Shown: piece after piece, positions 1 through 12,195 of the stretch
Layout: every line of letters begins with the position of its first letter
How positions within the stretch are numbered: the stretch's first letter is position 1
Assembly: GCF_028769735.1 (NCBI RefSeq)
Contig: NC_088171.1
Span: forward strand, 60,013,716 to 60,077,715
Reading direction: 5' to 3'
DNA: 64,000 nt
Source: Zonotrichia leucophrys gambelii
Lineage: Eukaryota; Chordata; Aves; Passeriformes; Passerellidae
Program-made: the position numbers and the translations under genes
The notes under the pieces: generated by a model
Database searches by the model: none
The model's input: only the letters and a program-made list of their open reading frames with translations
What the model was told of the DNA's origin: nothing

Positions 1-3000
1 TAACCTTATTATACATGCTTAATATGGATACAAATAACTAATGAACGAGTATGTGATTTGGTACAGCAGAACTTCCTCCTTTTCTCTGTTTCAATGTGTT
101 TCTTACATTTGCCTTTATTAGAACTGGTTGATTTTTTTTTCCCCAGTATCTGTTTCCATTTCAGAAAAGAAGGAATTTTCATCAAAGACTACTTTTGGGG
201 TAGGTTAAATAATTATCTTCCTGAAGGTGCTCTAAATGTTTTTGTAGAAGATTAGTAACTGAATCAAAGATGTATTTTATTTACAAATTTCATCAGAAAA
301 TATTCAGTAAATGTCATCCATGAAGTTATTTGAGGGAAAACATTTCCTCATTCAATCCTAATACAAACATCTTGGTTTTTATCTCTTATCCGTCTGTTCT
401 TTTCTGCTGGTGAGAAGGAAAAAAATTATGGTGACTTTAAATGTAGATTTCTCTTTAGCAGCTGAGTACTTCATCTCATTAAATTCTCAGAGGGATAAAG
501 TCAGAAACATATTTTCATTTTAATGTTTCTCTTCTTTACCCTTTCTGTAATTGTTTCATTTGAAAAACTATGTCAGCCTTTGGTATTCAAACTCCAAGCC
601 TTGCAGAAGAATCCTATGGTGATGAATACTGGATGAATGCCTGAAGTGCTAGAATATGCAGTTATTAAGTTGGATATGAAGAACCTACCTGTCCAGCAAA
701 CTTTTTTGGTACAAACTGAGATATACTTCAAATGGAGTTCTGTTGAAAATTGTACTGTTGAGCCTTTTTACCTGCATAAAGTGAAAGTTAAGACTATTCA
801 TAAATGTCACTTACTTAAAATTCTCTAGGACAACAGAAACAAGGAGATAAACCTTGCATTACTGTAGCACTTATGGAAGGTAGCATAGTCCTGGGGATCT
901 GCAGTGAGAACCCTCCTGTCCCTCTGAAGTCATATAGAAGTCAAAGAGTCTAGGCCCTTCATTAAAATGGACTAGAATAACAAAGGGATTGAATTAGTGC
1001 TTTATCATCATTGAATCCCCAAAGATTTACAATACAGTACACGTAAGGCACAGCTGGTTGCTTCTGTGAGTCAACAGTTAAGGAGCATACACATTATGAA
1101 GCACAGTTTCCAATCCATTAGTAAGGCATAGGAATATGCAAAATCTTTATTTGGGTAAGAAAAAACCCAGATGTTTAAGGACTTCAAACTTTTCCTTTTA
1201 CAGCTTAAGTAACCTGTGTCTCTTAGCTCACATGGCACAGAGCTAAACAGAAAGACCACAAAACAGGAACTGAACCATTGAGGTTGTCACTAAGGGCATG
1301 GCAACTTCAGAGGTCCTTCATTTATACAGTGCTCTTCACACTGAGGCTGTCTTTCCCCGTGTTCCTTTTCTTTTCCACCTGGAGCAACACCAAACAAACA
1401 ACTGAAAGACTGCACAGCTGGCCAGGGGGGAAGCAGAGTTTCATGCAGGCTGTGTCTTTTCTCCAGCTGTACTGTGATATTCATGGTGCTTTGGGGTAAT
1501 GCTCTGGGGTTTTGTTTTGTTTTTTTTTCACAGGGTAATGATATTTCCAAATAAACAGGGAATATGATTCATAACCTTCATGCAAGTACAGTGTTCTCTG
1601 GGCTTAGGAGACATGCAGTAATGAAAATTGAGGCAGAAAATGGAAAAGCTCAAATATTGCTTCTTGAAATACACGTTCTTCCTCTCCTAGTGTATGTCTT
1701 TCTTCCCAGACAGTCCTATGACTCAGCATGGCAGAGCAGCGTTACTGAAAGGACAGAAAATATGTGAGAGTGTCTGATCCACCACAGATTAGCAGTGTGT
1801 TTCCTTTTCCTCACCAAAAGGGAGTCAAAACCATAAAATAACAGAAAAAAATTATGCCATATTCTGACACAAAAGATACCAGCTGTTTGGAAGAAGATTT
1901 GAAAAATATAAGGCAGCAAGACAAAAGTCATTGATGCATTTACCCTCTTTAGTTTTATTTTTCAAGCACTCTGCTGATTATTTTAATAGATAAACACATT
2001 TTTAACCCCCCAAAAAGAAGAATCCTACACAGGTTTCTTCCCCCTGATTCCTTTGTCTTCCAAATCACACTTTATTTCATTAAGTATACTCTTTTCATTA
2101 GAACATATACAAAAACCAACACTGTCCAGAGATATTATCTTAATCCTGAGGTCAGCTCTGCCATGTTATTTCTCAGGGCTTATTTTCCTGACTGTAATGC
2201 CACTCTAATATTGCTACCTGGTATGCTACAGCTGCATTAGGTTCAAAAGCTTGTTTTGTTTCTCTCTCAATGTCAGCTCATGCCAGGATGCAACAGTTCT
2301 GCTTCTCCTCCCTCTTTTATCTCTTTTATCTTTCTTGTGAAAAACGGAGATAGCACTTTATTAACTCTTTTTTTTTTTTTTTTTCTGGTGGGGATAATAC
2401 ATCAAAAATTGCAAGATACCCATATTCTTCAACCTATAGGCATATCCAAAGTAGGTAAACTATCAGTGCAACAAAACTATCATTTGCACTACTCCACTTC
2501 AACAATATTTAGTCACAGATTTACTGCTGTACAACGGGAAAAGAAAAGAAGACAGTTGTTTACACTGCCAGTCACCTCTGTGAAAACAACAGGCAGTGGA
2601 CAGAAAAGGGTTTCTAGCTATGATTGTGGGAGCACAGCCATAATACCCAGGCCATAATACTGCCAACACTCACATTCTCTTAAATGAAATATTCTTCCAT
2701 TGGGGTTTTTCCCCCTCTTCTCTTTCCATCTCCATTATATTTTCCTAAATTTGAACTATCTGATGAGTAAACTCAGATTTGAAAGTGAATGAACAAGAAA
2801 AATTCTGACTCATGAGTTCATTCCTCTTTCCAAAAAGACAGATTTCTGGGTAACCAGACTTCTTGTATGCACAGTAGTACTGAATAAACATGGATATTCT
2901 GACTTCTGTTAATGAATTTTGCAGTATTTGCTCTAAAATTCCTTTGGAAAAGGAAGGCACTTCTCTTTGCACTCTCACATACAAGTTATTCAAATGTTAA

Positions 3001-3484
3001 TTTTTGTAACTGTACATTTCTGAAAAAATCCCCCAGCATGATAGCATCATGATAGATGAAACTTGATACGAGATAATAATAATAGTTTTGAAAAACAGAT
3101 ATGCAGTATGCTGACAGTATTACTGCTACTGAGTGTGTGGGAAGTTCCTGTATGTACACTATCAAAATTTTCTGGTTTCTGCATCTGCATAAATATTCAG
3201 AGCACCAAATCAGAAAGTGTTTACCAAGCAGCAAATGGCAGAGCAGAGAAATGAACTGTGCAGAAGAGGCATGTGATGCAGAGCACCAGAGAAATGTGTA
3301 GTTTACACTACAATGGCAACTGTCCTTCCCTGAGGTTGTGTGAAAAAGAATTTGACTTCCTGAAAGTCACAGTTTAGATGAAAGTGATGCTAGGGAGAAG
3401 TGGGAAATTCTTAAAAATAGCACCAATGCAGACTAGGCTGCTCTGTCTGGTTCAGTGTTGTGAAACACTGCTGATTTTGACTTC
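1..3484. other. Unique AT-rich non-coding DNA
   Basis: No gene, RNA or dated mobile element is recognised here. The longest open frame, 133 codons on the plus strand at 2256-2657, runs through a 17-T tract and has no domain or splice context, so I treat it as chance. A T17 homopolymer at 2368-2384 is the only clear simple repeat. Confidence 0.6.
2368..2384 (+). repeat. T17 homopolymer
   Basis: A run of 17 T residues lies between ttaactc and ctggtgg. It has no retrotransposon body on either side, so it is not evidence of a polyA-tailed insertion. Confidence 0.9.
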
Positions 3485-3664
3485 TTAGGTTTGATTGAAT
3501 TTTCTCAAGAAATGCTTCATATGCTTGGACTTATCAGACTCTGTGCACCCATCCAACAATTCCAGATCTCTCTGCAGAACCTTCCTACCTTCCAACAGAT
3601 TGACACATGCTCCCACCTTAGAAGAACAGCTATGGAGCAATGCCAGTTGGTGATCTGCTGAAAG
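3485..3664 (-). mobile_element. CR1 LINE relic, old internal fragment
   Basis: Read on the minus strand, about 3550-3600 encodes LLEGRKVLQRDLELLDG. This matches the CR1 ORF2 region normally reading roughly LEGR-alanine/lysine-aliphatic-QRDLDRLE, downstream of the reverse-transcriptase core. The nucleotide phrase ctgcagagagatctgga is also near CR1 consensus. The frame continues toward a degenerate version of the following CR1 segment, with LRKFNQ near the left end resembling the consensus MKFNKA. Neither the 5' nor the 3' end of CR1 is present, and both edges are estimates. The divergence suggests an old, inactive copy. The 124-codon frame covering it is a transposon remnant and not a host gene. 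Confidence 0.7.
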
Positions 3665-5460
3665 GGAACAATAGTTGGTGGAGGTTTTGGTTCTACAATG
3701 TACAGGAGAGAGGGTAGTGATGCCCTCTAGGAATTTGTCAGCTGGTCTTCTTTTCCTTGGGCAGAGAAACATCACAGGTTCTACCATGTCTGTAATTGCC
3801 TCATACCATGGAGAGGATAGGATTGACCCTAAAGTAAATAAGGGGTCACTAAGTAACAATAACTATTAAAATCATGCAAATTTTACAATGATTTACAGAG
3901 TACATTCTTCAAAGATAAGAAAGCAACTAAGCCTATTGATGATATAAATATTTAATGACATTGGTGTTTCTTACATATCCATTTTTCTCCACCAGAAAAG
4001 GTAAAAAGGTAGGGTCTAATTAGATCTTGCTTCTGTCTGCAGAAAAAGCCAAAAAGGCTTTGTCTCAAACCTCTTGTACATGATTCTCTTCTCACACCCT
4101 TGAAAAATGTAGTTTTGGGAGTTGTAGTTGAAGTTCCTCATGTCTTTTGCTACCAGCTGGAAGATCAGCCTGCACTGCACCATGGTCTTTGTCTTTTGCA
4201 TAAAGCCTACGCCACTGTTTGCCAGGGCAATTAATTCATTAGGAGATACTGAAGGAAGGAGGTATTCAAAACTGCTGTCATATACTGAGATTCCCAAACC
4301 AACCATTTTTGTTATTTTAATACAGTATCTTGATCTAGGGCCAAAAGCTTTTGCTTTCCTAGTGTTTGCTTTTCACACAAAATACCACATTTATTGACTG
4401 AATAAGATATTTTTCCAGTGACATGTTGTCCAGTGGCGAAACAAGTTTTCAATCTCAAAGTAAAACATGCCTGGCAAATTTCTAACAAAACCCTCATCAA
4501 GAGCAATGTGTCTTTGCTGGCATGTTCACCTTGGTCTAGCCTAAGGGACGCTATTACAGAGTTGAATTCCTTCTAGCTTAGATAGCTGAGGAAGTTGTGG
4601 ACCAGGGTGTGTAACTTGCCCTCTCTTTTTCTTCCTTCCTTTTTTCAAAGACTTACTGGGAATGCAGGGAATGCAGTTGTCTGCACCTTACAGTTTTGCT
4701 GAATGGTGGTAGAACAGCTTTGGCTCTCCTAGCAAGAGTAGTAATAGGACCGGGGGACAGGTCTGGGACTTTCTGACCGCCTCTCTTTCCTGAGAGCTCT
4801 CGTGGGTCTGGCTGGAGCCACAGTACATTGCTTGCTAAGGTGAAATTCTGGCTCCGTGAAAGCAAATGGCAAAATTCCAGTAACTTCACTCCAGCCAGGA
4901 CTTCCTCCTGTCCATTTAGCCCACAACTTAGCAGAGAGCAACTTTACCTATTTCAGTGTGTGTCCTTCCCATCCCAATCAGATGTTTAACATGTAGCACC
5001 TGGCATTTCCTTCTGCTGCTGTGTTTGTTATCATAAACACTTCAGTATTTTGGCAGTTGGAGACAGTTTTGCTTCTAGTTTACTGCTTAGCAGCCAACCT
5101 GAGCCTGTCAGAAAGGTGTGCTTTATTAGGATTTTGTAACCAGGTACATCTTGTGATTTAGCATTAGTTTGATCATTTGGGTCAGTGTTCATACACAGAC
5201 CCATCAAATGGTGCATCTGAAAGTTCATCTCTCATAGCTCAGGTCACAGGCTATCTCTCCACCCCAGAAATGACAAGCATCATTGCATAGGGATGCTCAA
5301 AAATGATGATGCAAGGGTAAAAGAACAACATCTTGATTAGAGCTAAGCACAAGAAGTATGTTATCAAGGCCACAAACTCCCAAATAGCTTTGAAATGAAG
5401 TTTCCTAAAGTCATTAAAGACTAAAGTACCCAGAGCTTCTTTTGTTGGAGTCCTGAATCA

Positions 5461-5492
5461 AAAAGAAAAGAAAAGAAAAAAACAAAACAAAA
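5461..5492 (+). repeat. A-rich simple repeat
   Basis: AAAAG units grade into AAAAC-type units. It is low-complexity sequence without an attached retrotransposon that I can recognise. Confidence 0.8.
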
Positions 5493-6068
5493 ACCCCAAC
5501 AACAACTCCCTCCCCACAAAGTTCAGAGTAGAAAAATTAACCCTGGGAAAATCTGGAAAGCCTGAGATTATACCAGACATTCATCCTCAAGCTGATTTTT
5601 TTGTACAATCCTGTGTTGTGCTCAAAACAAAAATCTGAGAATACTCCTTAAAGCGGAAAACAAAGCTCTGCTCCAGCCATACATCTGTGAGTTTTGAAAC
5701 AAAGGTTTGTTTGTGTGCCTCAATCACTCTTGCCTATGAAAGCAGACACTTACTTGAAAAACTTTTCAGGGAAACACTCTAAACCAACATCCTGGTATAA
5801 ATTTGCAAAATGCAATACAGGCCTGATTGTCTTTGGAGAGGATGCAGGCCGCATACGAATAGCTCTTTCTGAAACGTAATGTTCTTTGCATGGCTCAGTG
5901 GCTAATGTACAATAAATCAACAAAAGAGCGCTTCAAGAAAGCTATTGGGCAGCAGCAAGGCCACTGTTATTTTATCTTTTTACAGTATTTAATTGGAAGT
6001 TTTTTCCTGAAACTTTACCCAACCTTCAAATTACTAGACTCTGTATAAGAAGAGATTGATAAGATGAA

Positions 6069-6092
6069 TTTTTTTTTCACGTTTTTTTTTTT
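6069..6092 (+). repeat. Interrupted poly-T tract
   Basis: Two T runs of about 10 are separated by cacg. Low complexity only. Confidence 0.8.
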
Positions 6093-6480
6093 CATCTCCT
6101 TACAAGAGAGCAAGTTTTTGCCGAGGGAGAATAAAGTTACAAGTGTCTAGCATTTTGCTGAGGGAGAATGAAATTAGATGCTGAATGGAGCGGATAGGAA
6201 AGGCTGGGAAAATGCAAAGTTGGCAGTCATACCAGGTCAGTCTAGAGCTCCCACTGTCCTTCTACTGCACCAGGTGTCCGCTGCATTCAAATGATACTAT
6301 TATTCATAGACTGAAGCAGAGTATTAAAACTCCCCCCAAAAATAATTTGCAACTGAATAAAGATATAATCCTGGAAATATAACTCTCCATTAAGGGTCCC
6401 CATTAGCAACACAAGAGCCCCATTGTAAAGGAGTTATGTATATTTATCAAGTTAAAAAAAAACACAACAACAACAAAAAA

Positions 6481-7080
6481 AACTACTCTCAGTGCTTACA
6501 TGTTAATAGAAAACTTTTATAGCCCTAGTCTCGGAACTAGTAATGCATAAAATGTAAAGCATCTATTATTCTTTGGCAAACTATTTAACATTTGACAGGG
6601 AATTGCTAAAACTTGAATAGTGTTCTAGCAAAGGATCGGATAATGTGATCTCTGCTAACTAAGGGGCTGCCATGGAGCAGGCGAGGGAAGTGAGACTTCA
6701 TATTTTAATAGTTTGCATTTTAGCAAGCTGCTTTAAAGAAGGTTTTTGCTGACTTCTCCTTTCTCTTGTAGAAAAATGGGTCCTTTCGTTTGCAGATGGT
6801 ATCTGGTGCATGGGAGCTTACTGTGCTCCACTAGAAATAGGAATGCTGGAGGTCCAGGGAGATTTCTCCCCCTGCCACTGGGTTCCTTGTCTAGCCCCCG
6901 CCCCCCTAAATCTTAAGTCCTGTTCTCACCCTCCCACCCCAGCCCTCCCTTCAGATGTCTCACTCTGCAGAGGGGCGTGATTTGAATTACCCTTCCCAAG
7001 GAAATGAACGCTGAAAGGTAAACTCCTTAATGAAGCGCACATGAAGCCTTTGCCTATCGCTCTGGGAAAACGAGCCCTTA
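6481..7080. other. Candidate conserved non-coding block
   Basis: This block lacks simple repeats and mobile-element signatures. It combines AT-rich core segments (around 6530-6620 and 6695-6740) with a C-rich stretch at about 6868-6955. The texture resembles vertebrate conserved non-coding elements near developmental genes. That is an impression from composition only, since I cannot align it to another genome. No reading frame or splice structure supports coding. Confidence 0.25.
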
Positions 7081-8432
7081 AAAGTAGAAGTTAACCACCT
7101 GATAGATTCAGGAGGAAGGTTTCCCACCTACAAGCTTTCCTTCACTGTGAAAAAACATATCATCAGTGAAAACAACAGAGAAGCTAACAGCAGTCAAGGC
7201 AGAGGACAAATTCAGCATTTTACTTATCCTGTTGGGAAGTGCAAAAATCATTAGAAGCTCCTTTCAAACCATGCCTGACAACAGGTTATTTCAGGAGAGA
7301 AATGCATTCAAATACGTCTCCATCAACTGATGGTTGTATGGTAGTGCCTTATTTGAATGTTATCAATTCTGGAAGATTTTACAGAAACATGAAGGAATAT
7401 ACAGATAGAAACAAAATGTTAAAATGTGAATTCAAGTCTGCTTTACCCAGGAAACTCTCCCTCTCTCTCACCAGCTCTTTTATAGTCATCTGTGATTCCT
7501 CTTTAGTATTGGTATGAACCTGGCCGCATAAAACCAACACCATAGAAGAGCAGAAAACGCTTACATATCAATAATTGTTTCTAATACACAAGAATGCACA
7601 AACATATTTCATTTTTAGAGCTACACTGTATCATTCTATAAGGAACAGAGAAGAAAGCATAGAGAGCAGACAGACTAACATGGAATCAATGTTTTCAAAA
7701 ACAGAAAAAAGTGCATGTGTTGCTTCTAGCCTCCTAATTAAAAAAAGATAAAGCCCTGATCTTTTCACATACATGGGCTTAGCATTCTTGGGAGAGAGAC
7801 AAGCAGGTCTTTCGGAAGAGCAAAAAAAAATATGCCAAAATTCTATATAAGTGGCCACAATCATGACCCTTAACATTTGAATAGTGTGAACAGCAGAGCC
7901 TGAAACACAGGGTGTGTAAGTGCATATTAATTTACTTATTTAATGTTGTTGTTGCAGGTGGGCATGAAATAGACCCCTCATTCCTAACAAGGCACAATGC
8001 TTTCAAGGATAAGCAGAGGGTACACTCACCTTGGGGAGACTTGCCTAGTTTTTGGATTCCCTGCCAAACTTTGCAGTATAATCAGAAAATGTCATCCTTT
8101 AGTAAGAGAATAAACCACTGTTGTTTTTTCAGTCTGGATTCAGTCCTGTTGTACTGGCCTGCTGAGGATAACTGTCCCTCACTGTCAGGGCATCGTTTTC
8201 TACTAGAGCTGTTATTTTGTGGCCATTCCCAGGTCCCTTGTCCATGGTGTGTCTTACAATTTTGTATGGAAAAAAAAGTGTTTAGTTGAAACAAAAGTTG
8301 AAAGTGTTGGTGATTCAGTTGTTTAAGCAGTGTTGAGAATTTAGACATGAAATCTCAGCATTGTGACACACTGGGTCCTTTTGGAAAACAGGGACCATGG
8401 CAACATTGGCTGTGTATATGTTAAAGGGATAT

Positions 8433-8471
8433 GGGGGAAAAAGAGAAGAAAGAAAAAGGGGAAGAAGGAGG
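8433..8471 (+). repeat. Homopurine tract
   Basis: 39 consecutive purines mix G runs with GAA, AAG and GGA groups. Strand asymmetry of this kind can form triplex-like structures. No function is indicated. Confidence 0.8.
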
Positions 8472-10131
8472 CAGGAGGCCCAGACCATCAGGCTTTGCAA
8501 TGCACTTATATTTTCAAATATATTTAATTGCAATTAATATATAAAGAAGTCTGTGTTGGGCTGAGCTAGCAATGCTGTTCCTTTAATTCAGCCAGTGCAT
8601 TTGTACATATTAAAAACATTACACAGCAGGGGCTATAATTTCACATGCTGCCATCTCTAGACCACGACAGCAAAAAACAAAAGAGACAGCATGTATGCTG
8701 TACCCCTGCATGTCATGTAAAACAAGGAGGCTGCCTGTAGTATGTGTGTGTGCACTAAGAGAGATCCAAATGCAGCTCTTCTGAAATTTTAATGTTCTCA
8801 TAAAAATAAACAAACTTCGGCAATATACAACATGATTCCAATTAGTAGCTCGATCAGAATAACTTGGCATTGTCTGCTGGCTTTATACCGGGCAGGCAGT
8901 GAGATGTCAGACGGAGGAGTCCATTCTCCTCTCTGTGTGTGATCAACTCCCATTACTGGTAATGGAAGCCACATACACATAAGGGAATAATATACCCCTT
9001 CATGAGAAAAGCTCTCCTGGGTGAATTGAAGGTGTATAATGTTGTGGGTGTTTTTCATTCCCTGTCTCTACTATTGTGTTTCTCCTCAGCCCATTCAAAT
9101 TATTTCATATGGACAAGTGGCACACAGTGTTTGGTCCTGTTTTCATTAAATCAATAGCAGAACTCAATTTTGCCTCAGTGTAAGCCGAGCTGGGTCCAGA
9201 AGTATCCTTTGCTTCATTTTTCAGAATTATTCCTTACTTACAGAAATAATTATCAGCCTTTTTACCCTCTTCTTTGCCTTTGGCTGCAGATTTAAATATA
9301 TTTTAACTCTCAGATCAGATTTCTTCTTGTGTAAATAAGACCAAGAGGGTTCCAGATTGACAGAAATGCTACTCAACGGAAGACATTAGCACTGTGTATG
9401 AACTTCCTCTGTAAACATTTTGGGCATTCCTAATTATCTCTAACCTCCAGATTTCTTCTGTCATAGTGTTTTCATAAATTTGCCGAGCAGAGGACAAGTA
9501 GGGGAGAAAAGAACATAAAACATAAAATCCAAATGACAAGACAAGTGATGAGACTGGTAGAATCTTCCTGGCTGACTGGACAGATGTACTAGAAAAAGAA
9601 AGGAACCAAAACACGTAGTCATAAGTGTCATCACAGCTACTTTGTTCATTATTTCAAGCATTTCCTGCTTGCTTTCCATGCAACATACACTTTAAGTGGA
9701 TCAAGCACAACCATGAACAATATTATATCTTATTTGCAAGTTGTCTCGAAAGCCATGTGACATAAAAGTTGATTTAAAAACTGTGAAATAGCCTACTGAT
9801 ATCCCTTGAATTCTCTAATACTGCAAAGCTTTGTCTACACTAAAAAGGCAATAGCAGATCTGCAGAGCAACAGAGCTGATGGTGAGGAACATGTGTTTGT
9901 GGGACTTTTTTCAGAGTAACTCTAATCTGGTCCCAGAGACTAAAAGCCTGAGATGGTCTGATAGATAATTATAGTTCTCTAATAAAGTGTTTTAGATAAA
10001 AAAAAATTGTCCTTGAGTCCAGTAGCAGTTTCTATGGTTATAATTCTTAACCTAATAGATTTCAGTGCTCTTTATATCTTCTTCAGCATGTGCAATTGCT
10101 GTTTTCAATGTATCTTTCTTTTTTTCCTCAG

Positions 10132-10199
10132 CTTCCAGTTACCTGTAGGCCTTTACAACAGCTGGGGAAGTCAGATTCTTCCAGACCTGCTGGCCCAAG
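10132..10199 (+). other. Exon-like segment, low confidence
   Basis: A pyrimidine-rich tract (tctttctttttttcctcag, ending 10131) forms a good 3' splice acceptor. It is followed by 68 bp that stay open in the frame encoding LPVGLYNSWGSQILPDLLAQ. The segment ends in AAG followed by GTGAAT, an acceptable 5' splice donor at 10200. The peptide matches nothing I recognise, and 68 bp is short enough for such a pairing to arise by chance in 64 kb. It could be an exon of a long non-coding RNA or a cryptic site. Confidence 0.15.
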
Positions 10200-10497
10200 G
10201 TGAATCTTCCAAAACAGAACGGTATTTTAATTTTTGCACTATTGTGATAGGGTAAAACATCCAATTAAGGTCACACTACTGATATGACAGAGAGCTTGAT
10301 GTGCTTTCCATACTGACTGTGTCAAAAACATTAATTTTGCTTACTAAAACAGCAGCAGAAAAGTCAGGCAAAAAAATCAGGTTTCTAGTTTCATGGAATG
10401 TCAGTATTTTAAATACTCATTAAAAAACCAAATTTCATTAGCACGGAAAAAGTAGTACTAATTATCCCCTTTTATCATATACATTGTCATATGCACT

Positions 10498-10528
10498 GAA
10501 CATTTTACACAGATGAACATTTTACACA
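10498..10528 (+). repeat. Short tandem duplication
   Basis: The 14-mer gaacattttacaca occurs twice with a 17-bp period. It looks like a local slippage duplication. Confidence 0.8.
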
Positions 10529-12113
10529 TTTTGAACAGATTACGCCAACCTTCTTTGAAATACAGAACTGAAACTGCATCATACCTGATATGAAAAATAT
10601 GGCTTTTCCCTGTGAGCCACCTCTGAATCCTCAGCAGCCTGCCTCTGACCATGACTGAAATGGGCCACCTGAAACAGAGTATATAGTTAGTTCACACTGC
10701 ATTGGGGTTAAGGGGAATTTGTAAGTGGTATTTCTACCAAAGGTCAAGCTGTCCTGTCTCCACCAACAAATTAGATTTCCAAAAACACTGAAGATGTAGA
10801 AGTCTTGCTTCAGAAGAGCAAAGTTCCCATGGCCCAAACAGCAAAGGAATGATCAAAAGTCATGCTGGATGCTGAAAAACCAAATGTGTGTTTTTTAGAG
10901 ATAGAAGGAAGCATCTTCTGATCTCTGTTTCATGAGTGTAACTAGAATCTGATTATAACAATCCAGCTGATGTCTGGTGTTCACATAGTGGCAGATTCCA
11001 TGAACTGAAGGGAAATAAATTTATGTGTAGAAGATTTTGAGCATAGTTCACATTTTTTGAATAGTCCCTGTGAAAGTTTGGCAGTTGACTTGAAATACAT
11101 TCCGAAAAATGAATCCAACATTGATTTTTCTGTCCAGAAAACTGAAATTCTGAATATGTATGTGTGTGTAAAACAAATTTTAAAAGCCTTTCACAAGTTG
11201 CATATTCCTACTTCAGTGGTTTCCCCACATACATATAAAACACCCAAATATTTTCTGGTTCACACTCCTAAAGCTTAAAATGTACATGGAACATCTTGAG
11301 ACAGCTCTTAGACAAGGATGCATAAAATCAGTGAGAACTAGAGTAGCTAGTACAAGCACTTTACTTGTTCACTGGACATCAGACAGATGTGGGGATAAAA
11401 CTGTCAAGTCTGAAAACACAAAGAGAAATATTGCTATTTTCTATTATTCACATTCTTCCCATGAGCTGTTTGCTCAGTTGCCATGGCATAGGCAGTGAGA
11501 TTTTATAATTTTTCCCCTGTCTGCCATGTGCTCATACAACAATGTGAATTTAATCAGTCCAGACAGTTGGTTGTGTTTTGTCCATGTGAGTGGAATAAAA
11601 CTTTTCTCACCAGCTAAACCCACAAAGTATCTAAAAGCCATAAATAATCAGTAACTCCTATGACTTGCACCTGCTTGCTTTATTTGACCAAGGATACAGA
11701 AAGGCTCATATAATGAACAGTGTTCCCAAGCATTAATCACCTCTGATTGCTTATAAAAATCAAAGTAGATGTTATGTTTAAAATACCTGATATATTTTTT
11801 TAGTTTCTTTCCTGTACCTAGATTTTAGTCAGGTCAATGTTGCAGCCTTATCTCCCTCAGTGAAATTATGCTTGTTTCAAAAATATTTGTCAGGGAAAAG
11901 GACAAGGTCTGAGTAGCAAATAAATTTCTAGTCACCTATTAATCATAACAGACGTATTCTTGCAGTACATCCTAATCAGCAAAAGGAAGTGGGAAAGATT
12001 AAAAAAAAAAAGGCTGGAGAGAAACTATAAAGCACTGCGCTGTAAGAGAAATCTCTGCCAAGCTTATGCAGAACCAAGTACAAGTATGTGCCAGCTTGTA
12101 CAAAACAATACAA

Positions 12114-12195
12114 CTTTATTTTGTATAGCGTCTTTCATCCAAAGTGTATCCCAAAACCACTTTACAGGAGTTAAACAATACAGTTACAGAGATAA
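12114..12195 (+). mobile_element. Possible ancient SINE/LINE-tail relic
   Basis: The core at about 12123-12166 (a tatagcg, tctttcatcc, aaagtg, atccca, then ctttacag order) resembles the motif found in old amniote L2/L3/MIR-related repeat tails: tagcgcctttcat, then atctcaaagcgctttacaaa. No full-length element can be outlined and the match is from memory. The family is therefore left open, and a chance resemblance or a host CNE derived from such a repeat is possible. Confidence 0.4.

Larger units (their letters stand above)
3665..6480. other. Unique non-coding DNA
   Basis: No gene or RNA is seen. It holds an A-rich (AAAAG/AAAAC) tract at 5461-5492, a pair of T runs at 6069-6092 and an A/CAA-rich stretch at 6454-6482. 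A direct duplication around gagggagaat occurs near 6123-6175 (copies about 40 bp apart). Confidence 0.6.
7081..12113. other. Unique non-coding DNA
   Basis: No supported gene. Frames of 125 codons (7912-8289) and about 85 codons on both strands have no domain and overlap each other. It contains a pure purine tract (8433-8471), an exon-like segment (10132-10199) and a 17-bp-period duplication (10498-10528), each listed separately. Confidence 0.6.

Noticed and set aside
2256..2657. 133-codon plus-strand frame
   Set aside because: Passes through a T17 run (poly-Phe) and has no protein family resemblance.
3485..3859. 124-codon minus-strand frame as a host gene
   Set aside because: About half of it is CR1 ORF2 homology, so it is a transposon remnant.
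7912..8289. 125-codon plus-strand frame
   Set aside because: No domain, no supported splice sites, and overlaps an 88-codon frame on the other strand.
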